The notes beneath the pieces are model-generated. The model worked only from the letters and a program-made list of their open reading frames with translations, ran no database searches and was not told the DNA's origin. Below, in pieces: positions 32,476 to 36,618 of a DNA stretch of 36,618 nt (positions are counted from its first letter, which is position 1; each line of letters starts with the position of its first letter). The position numbers and the translations under genes are program-made. This stretch comes from CAIXQW01 sp046049675 (lineage in GTDB: Bacteria; Bacteroidota; Bacteroidia; Chitinophagales; Chitinophagaceae): the NCBI GenBank assembly GCA_046049675.1, contig JBJORA010000089.1, positions 1 to 36,618 on the forward strand, given 5' to 3'.

Positions 32476-34029
32476 ATGCAAGACACAAGCAAACGCGTTC
32501 TAGATAGTGGTATTGAAATACAACAATTGTATAGCGATGCGCCACCAATGCAAGAAATGCCGGGTGAGTTTCCGTACACACGTGGAGTGCACGAGCGCAT
32601 GTACCGCGATAAACTATGGACAATGCGCCAGTATGCAGGCTTTAGTACAGCAGAAGAAAGTAATAAGCGTTACCATTATTTACTAAGCCAAGGCGTAATG
32701 GGCTTGAGTGTAGCATTCGATTTGCCAACACAAATTGGCTACGATAGCGACGACGATATGGCCGATGGTGAAGTAGGTAAAGTAGGTGTGGCCATTGATA
32801 GTATAGAAGATATGGAAATTCTTTTTCAGGGCATTAACCTAGAAGAAGTAAGCACCAGCATGACGATTAACGCTACGGGATTTATTCTTTTGGCATTATA
32901 CATTGCGCTTGCAAAAAAGCAAGGCGCCGACTTAAAAAAGATAAGTGGTACTATCCAAAACGATATTCTTAAAGAGTATGCTGCACGTGGCACTTATATT
33001 TATCCGCCAAAGCCAAGTATGCGCATCATCACTGATATCTTTGAATATTGCAGCAAAGAAGTGCCAAAATGGAATACCATTTCTATAAGTGGCTATCATA
33101 TTAGAGAAGCGGGTAGTACAGCAGTGCAAGAACTAGCTTTTACGCTCGCCAATGGCAAGGCATATTGTAAAGCAGCAATAGAGCGCGGGCTTGATATTAA
33201 TGTATTTGCAAAACGCCTCAGCTTCTTCTTTAATGCACACAATAATTTATTTGAAGAAGTCGCAAAGTTTCGCGCAGCTAGACGTATGTGGGCGCAAATT
33301 GTAAAAGACCTTGGCGCTACAAACTCCGAAGCCATGAAGCTGCGTTTTCATACGCAAACTGGTGGTAGTACGCTTACGGCGCAACAGCCGCTTAATAATA
33401 TTGTACGTGTGGCCATTCAAACATTGGCGGCAACACTGGGCGGCACACAAAGTTTACATACAAATGGCTACGACGAAGCGCTTAGTTTGCCAACGGCAGA
33501 AGCAGCGACAATTGCATTGCGCACACAACAAGTGGTGGCACACGAAAGTGGCGTTACTGATACGGTAGATCCACTAGCGGGCAGCTATTTTGTAGAAACA
33601 CTTACAGCACAAGTAGAAGAAGCTGCCACCAAACTTATTGCGCAAATTGATGCTATGGGCGGCGCTGTTAGTGCAATAGAGCAAGGCTTTATGCAAGAAC
33701 AAATTGCGGCAAGTAGTTACAAATACACTCAGGCGATTGAGCGCAACGAAAAAATTATTGTTGGCGTCAATAAGTTTGTCACAGAAGAAACAACAGATAC
33801 ACCTGTGTTTAAAATAGATGATAGCATTCGTACTTTACAAAGCGACAAGCTTACTGCATTGCGTGCTAAACGCGATAATGCTGCTGCGAGTGCTAGCTTA
33901 GCAAAAGTAGTGCAAGCAGCTAAGGGCACAGAGAACTTGATGCCACTAGTGATTGAAGCTGTTGAAAATTATTGTACACTAGGCGAAATTTCGCATGCTT
34001 TGCGAGGTGTTTTTGGCGAGCATCGCTAA
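32476..34029 (+). CDS. methylmalonyl-CoA mutase large subunit (acyl-CoA mutase family), catalytic domain only
   Basis: The enzyme rearranges (R)-methylmalonyl-CoA to succinyl-CoA using adenosylcobalamin. The 517 residues (ATG at 32476; a TTG three codons earlier is also in frame) cover the TIM-barrel catalytic domain: FPYTRGVHERMY, TMRQYAGFSTAEESN with Tyr53 as in methylmalonyl-CoA mutases, SVAFDLPTQIGYDSDDDMA, GTIQNDILKEY, NTISISGYHIREAGS, and RFHTQTGGSTLTAQQPLNN. The B12-binding domain (DxHxxG) is absent, so a separate small subunit must supply it; none is in the window. This matches the split type known from archaea and some bacteria. With SucC it would feed propionate or branched-chain carbon into the TCA cycle. 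Confidence 0.92.
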   Translation: MQDTSKRVLDSGIEIQQLYSDAPPMQEMPGEFPYTRGVHERMYRDKLWTMRQYAGFSTAEESNKRYHYLLSQGVMGLSVAFDLPTQIGYDSDDDMADGEVGKVGVAIDSIEDMEILFQGINLEEVSTSMTINATGFILLALYIALAKKQGADLKKISGTIQNDILKEYAARGTYIYPPKPSMRIITDIFEYCSKEVPKWNTISISGYHIREAGSTAVQELAFTLANGKAYCKAAIERGLDINVFAKRLSFFFNAHNNLFEEVAKFRAARRMWAQIVKDLGATNSEAMKLRFHTQTGGSTLTAQQPLNNIVRVAIQTLAATLGGTQSLHTNGYDEALSLPTAEAATIALRTQQVVAHESGVTDTVDPLAGSYFVETLTAQVEEAATKLIAQIDAMGGAVSAIEQGFMQEQIAASSYKYTQAIERNEKIIVGVNKFVTEETTDTPVFKIDDSIRTLQSDKLTALRAKRDNAAASASLAKVVQAAKGTENLMPLVIEAVENYCTLGEISHALRGVFGEHR

Positions 34030-34054
34030 GCAATGCAATGCAGAAAGTATAAGA

Positions 34055-35143
34055 CTATTGCAACTTAAGGCTTTGCATTGTGCCATCGCTCAATGTAACT
34101 TTTGCAATAGCTAAATTACCTTGCGAAAGATTAACAGAGAATGTCTTGGCGTTTGCACAATTATAACTAGCAAGCACTTGCCCCTGCAAATTATAAACCA
34201 CAATATGCCTTAAGCCTTTGTTAGCGGCGCTAATTTGAACTGCGTCAGCATGGTATCTTGTAGCTACAGCATTTTCTTTTTGGTCTGCTGTATTTGCCAC
34301 ACTGTTTGGAAACGGGCCTTGCAATAACGTAATTGAACCTACTGTAAAAACACCTTGTATTTCAAAACCTGTTACTGTAAGTATTGGTTCATCTTTACCT
34401 TTTGCTAGCCATTTATATTGTATTTCTTTATCTCGTTCTAGGTTAAAGCCGAAGCCAAAAAGCGTGTCAATATTTATCGTATCTGTGATTTGCAAAACTG
34501 TCTTTTGACGAAGCACCTCATACTGTCCACTGTATGGCAGTTTAAGTGTGCCCCAACCATCTACTTCGCTAATGCGCTTTTGACGCTGCTTATAGTATAA
34601 AAATGGTATCAAGGCGATATCAATTTCAAAACTGCTTCTGCCACTATCTACATTACCGTACTGTAAGGGAAAACGATAAATTGCATCTGCAGTATCGTAG
34701 GGTAGTGGTACATCAAAACCATTGAGTCTAATGCTAAAGCCGGTTTTGGCAAAAACGTTAGTATTGCTTTTGTAATAAGCATATGCACTATCTACTGCAA
34801 AAAAAGCACTAACAGCACTAGGAAAATTCAACGGGTTGCCCGTGCTCCCAAAAATTTGACTACGGTTTTGTTGTGCGCCAAATGGTCCAAAAATAAACTG
34901 TGCAAAAATTGGAGCTTGGTTAATACTATCATACACCTGCTGGGTCGGCGTAGTCGGTACTAAGCTAGAAAAGTCCCAAGTATAATTTGGCCCAGTTAAA
35001 CTAAAGTCTGTGGTAACACCAGCAATAGGCACTGTACTGCGGCGCACAGTGTCTTTTGCATTAGGCATATCGTTTTTATCGATAGTGATTTGCGCTTGGG
35101 CTGCACTTGTTGTTAACAACAAGGCAAAAAGTAATTTTCTCAT
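34055..35143 (-). CDS. secreted protein with type A T9SS C-terminal sorting domain
   Basis: The ATG at 35143 gives 362 residues with a signal peptide (MRKLLFALLLTTSAAQAQ); the frame is open for 35 codons more, but those hide the signal. The mature part (about 20-290) has no family I can name, with many Tyr/Phe-rich strands and phrases such as YTWDFSSLVPTT and SEVDGWGTLKLPYSG. This kind of 'WDFS' opening recurs in T9SS proteins. The last ~75 residues form the sorting beta-domain: ISAANKGLRHIVVYNLQGQV, then GNLAIAKVTLSDGTMQSLKL. It should be exported by the type IX system and perhaps anchored to the surface. Confidence 0.75.
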   Translation of the reverse strand: MRKLLFALLLTTSAAQAQITIDKNDMPNAKDTVRRSTVPIAGVTTDFSLTGPNYTWDFSSLVPTTPTQQVYDSINQAPIFAQFIFGPFGAQQNRSQIFGSTGNPLNFPSAVSAFFAVDSAYAYYKSNTNVFAKTGFSIRLNGFDVPLPYDTADAIYRFPLQYGNVDSGRSSFEIDIALIPFLYYKQRQKRISEVDGWGTLKLPYSGQYEVLRQKTVLQITDTINIDTLFGFGFNLERDKEIQYKWLAKGKDEPILTVTGFEIQGVFTVGSITLLQGPFPNSVANTADQKENAVATRYHADAVQISAANKGLRHIVVYNLQGQVLASYNCANAKTFSVNLSQGNLAIAKVTLSDGTMQSLKLQ

Positions 35144-35248
35144 TTGTACTATAAATATTTCTGTTGCACGCAACGATAGTATAAAGGTATAGCAAAATAC
35201 CTTGCAAATTCCTTTAGAATAAGGGAACGACGCAAGTTTTGGGCTCAA

Positions 35249-35968
35249 CTACCAGAACATACGGCCTACACCGAAGCCACCTTGGTATACTAATGTGATA
35301 TTAGTGTAGTTTTTACCATAGTTGTTTAAGCCAATTTGGTAACCAATAGCAGCACCAATCATACTTCTACCTAAGTCTAATTGACCACCCGCGTGCACAT
35401 TTGGCCCTATTGATAAACCGCGAAACTTGTGCTTTGAATTAAACTCTGTAGAATTTGCGTACGTTGTAAAACTTCCACTAGGCTTATTAGGCTGTTGGGT
35501 AATTTCCTCAAGTGCCGAAAGTTGATTGGTGTTAACTACACCAAAACCAATACCTGCAAAGGCGCCAACGCGATTTGCACTGCCCGTTGGGCGACAATTG
35601 CCAACATTGATATCGGCACTAAGACCAGCAGAGTAAGAGATATTGGTAAACGCACCAAGATTAAGACCAAGTAAAATAGGCGCTCCGATGCTAAGCGAAT
35701 ACGGCTTTGCTGGCGGTGCCTTACGTTTACCTTTGCTTGTTGGTGCTTGACCACCGTAAAAATGGTATTTAGGATAAGCAACTAAGTTGTACAAAAAACC
35801 TTGTGTACGATAATAGTAATAGTCTGCAGGTGCGCTGCCGTTAGATATAGCAAAGTAGTCCTTTTTTGAATCGCTAACGCTCATACGCAAGCCGCTCATA
35901 AAAGTCCATTGAGCACTGGCAGTGTTGCCAAAAATCAAAGCACAAAATGCAATCAATAAAAATCTCAT
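35249..35968 (-). CDS. predicted small outer-membrane beta-barrel protein
   Basis: The 239 residues start with a signal peptide, MRFLLIAFCALIFGNTASAQ. The rest alternates glycine and hydrophobic or aromatic residues (YSLSIGAPILLGLNLGAF, VGAFAGIGFGVV, MIGAAIGYQIGLNNYG) and ends in aromatic Trp after VYQGGFGVGRMFW, as expected for outer-membrane barrels of about 8-10 strands. A basic loop (KGKRKAPPAK, about 81-90) interrupts it. No named family is recognised. It is co-directional with the T9SS-sorted gene, 105 bp away. Confidence 0.6.
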   Translation of the reverse strand: MRFLLIAFCALIFGNTASAQWTFMSGLRMSVSDSKKDYFAISNGSAPADYYYYRTQGFLYNLVAYPKYHFYGGQAPTSKGKRKAPPAKPYSLSIGAPILLGLNLGAFTNISYSAGLSADINVGNCRPTGSANRVGAFAGIGFGVVNTNQLSALEEITQQPNKPSGSFTTYANSTEFNSKHKFRGLSIGPNVHAGGQLDLGRSMIGAAIGYQIGLNNYGKNYTNITLVYQGGFGVGRMFW

Positions 35969-36104
35969 TCGGCAAAGTTAAGCGAGTTGCTGCGAGCTTG
36001 ATGCAAAAAGTGGTTAAACAAGATCTATGGATTATAGTGTTTTAGCGCTGTTTATGGAATATTTTAAGGCATGACTAAAATATGATAACGAAATCCAAAA
36101 AAAA

Positions 36105-36135
36105 TTTGGTTGAAAAATATGGTTAACTATCTTTG
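36105..36135 (+). promoter_or_regulatory. complete Bacteroidota promoter for tRNA-Gly
   Basis: TTTG (36105-36108), a 19-bp spacer and TATCTTTG (36128-36135) match the -33/-7 consensus exactly. The tRNA begins 33 bases after the -7 box. It is the best promoter in the window and probably also drives the downstream tRNA-Leu if the terminator between them leaks. Confidence 0.8.
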
Positions 36136-36167
36136 CACTCCTTCAGATCTTTAACAGAGGCATTAAT

Positions 36168-36243
<76 letters not shown>

Positions 36244-36249
36244 AACATC

Positions 36250-36285
36250 AAAATCCAAGTACCGTTATGGGATTTGGATTTTTTT
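36250..36285 (+). terminator. terminator after tRNA-Gly
   Basis: AAAATCCAA (36250-36258) pairs with TTGGATTTT (36274-36282), loop 15, running into a T-tract of seven bases (36279-36285). Confidence 0.6.
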
Positions 36286-36286
36286 G

Positions 36287-36403
36287 TTTCACCCACCCAC
36301 ACTCACACCCCAAACCCACACCACACTCACACCCCAAACCCACACCACACTCAAACCCAAACACAAACCCACACACTATTCACACTCACACCCAAACACA
36401 CTC
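36287..36403 (+). repeat. 117-nt G-free, C/A-rich tract with 24-bp tandem repeats
   Basis: No G occurs on the plus strand over 117 bases, and most bases are C or A. Two exact 24-bp units lie at 36297-36320 and 36321-36344 (each opens ccacactcacaccccaaacc). A degenerate third unit starts at 36345 and then the pattern decays. The complementary strand is G/T-rich with repeated GGGTTTGGGG runs. Short open frames across it are low-complexity Pro/His/Thr and not credible. Confidence 0.85.
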
Positions 36404-36416
36404 GCACACCCCATCC

Positions 36417-36502
36417 GCCCTGGTGGTGAAATTGGTAGACACGCAGGACTTAAAATCCTGTGGGCAGCAATGTCCGTATCGGTTCAAGTCCGATCCGGGG
36501 CA
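36417..36502 (+). tRNA. tRNA-Leu (anticodon UAA)
   Basis: It has 86 bases with a long variable arm. Acceptor GCCCTGG pairs with CCGGGGC (one G-U). Anticodon stem CAGGA/TCCTG encloses loop CTTAAAA (anticodon TAA), and the T-arm has GTTCAAGTC. The CCA end is not encoded (ACAA follows), unlike tRNA-Gly. Confidence 0.96.
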
Positions 36503-36504
36503 CA

Positions 36505-36540
36505 AACAAAGTAGCTAACGATTAGCTACTTTGTTGTTTT
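36505..36540 (+). terminator. terminator after tRNA-Leu
   Basis: A perfect 13-bp stem (aacaaagtagcta at 36505-36517 with tagctactttgtt at 36523-36535, loop acgat) is followed by gtttt. Confidence 0.8.
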
Positions 36541-36556
36541 AAACAAGTATTTACGA

Positions 36557-36618
36557 ATGTCTTATTACACTTACATATTATATAGTGAGGCACATAGCCG
36601 TTTTTATATTGGTTATTC
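36557..36618 (+). CDS. GIY-YIG nuclease family protein, 5' end only
   Basis: The last 62 bases of the window encode MSYYTYILYSEAHSRFYIGY and run off the edge. The YTYILYS...FYIGYS pattern is the two-strand signature of the small (about 80-100 residue) GIY-YIG endonucleases of the UPF0213/YhbQ type, which in Bacteroidota often stand next to tRNA genes. The catalytic Arg and Glu lie beyond the window, so activity cannot be judged. Confidence 0.8.
   Translation, partial: MSYYTYILYSEAHSRFYIGY

Noticed and set aside
36297..36373. CA-rich tandem repeat as a CRISPR array
   Set aside because: The units are contiguous with no unique spacers, do not form a hairpin, and no cas gene is near.

Overview
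The window looks like a chromosomal segment of a Bacteroidota bacterium, most likely of the Chitinophagales/Chitinophagaceae type. The support is a SusC/SusD/SusE-type glycan uptake operon, two kinds of type IX secretion (T9SS) C-terminal sorting domain, SprB-like repeats, a DUF5916 outer-membrane protein, the Bacteroidota three-gene 'ligase-associated' DNA repair cluster, and promoter boxes of the Bacteroidota form TTTG...TAnnTTTG. The lineage call is inference from gene content; no database search was possible.

Layout. (1) 1-5900 is an accessory, partly decayed region. It holds an Rpn/PD-(D/E)XK nuclease gene, a 5'-truncated RHS gene whose C-terminal cassette overlaps a small exported (candidate immunity) gene, an orphan exported small protein, diverged copies of a ~130-bp repeat, three related hairpin repeats, and remnants of dead genes including the end of a MacB/LolD-type ABC ATPase. 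(2) 5894-10691 (minus) holds panB (pantothenate), sucC (succinyl-CoA ligase beta) and a DUF5916/CBM9-like outer-membrane protein. (3) 10791-17713 (minus) is a susC-susD-susE-susF-like operon closed by a strong terminator, with a dyad in front of susC. (4) 18125-19933 (minus) is typA/bipA, divergent from a large T9SS-exported SprB-repeat protein at 20278-23685 (plus). (5) 23726-26012 holds a DinB-like protein and a methylcrotonyl-CoA-carboxylase-type carboxyltransferase. (6) 26037-31093 (minus) is the exonuclease-ligase-helicase repair operon. (7) 31144-32355 holds two tandem paralogous small lipoprotein-like genes. (8) 32476-35968 holds a B12-domain-less methylmalonyl-CoA-mutase large subunit, a T9SS-sorted secreted protein and a small outer-membrane protein. 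(9) The right end holds tRNA-Gly(GCC), a 117-nt G-free CA-rich tract with 24-bp tandem repeats, tRNA-Leu(UAA) and the start of a GIY-YIG nuclease gene.

Most striking observation: the ATP-dependent DNA ligase of the repair operon has a full-length open frame but has lost the nucleotidyl-accepting lysine of motif I (now Leu230), the motif IV lysine (Gln381) and both motif V lysines (Ala396, Gln398). Its exonuclease and helicase partners keep all their visible catalytic motifs. It therefore reads as a 'pseudoligase' that may have become a structural partner in the complex.

Metabolic links: the carboxylase subunit, the mutase and SucC fit branched-chain amino acid / propionate catabolism into the TCA cycle. 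The Sus operon, the DUF5916 protein and the T9SS-exported proteins describe a surface built for polymer capture and adhesion.
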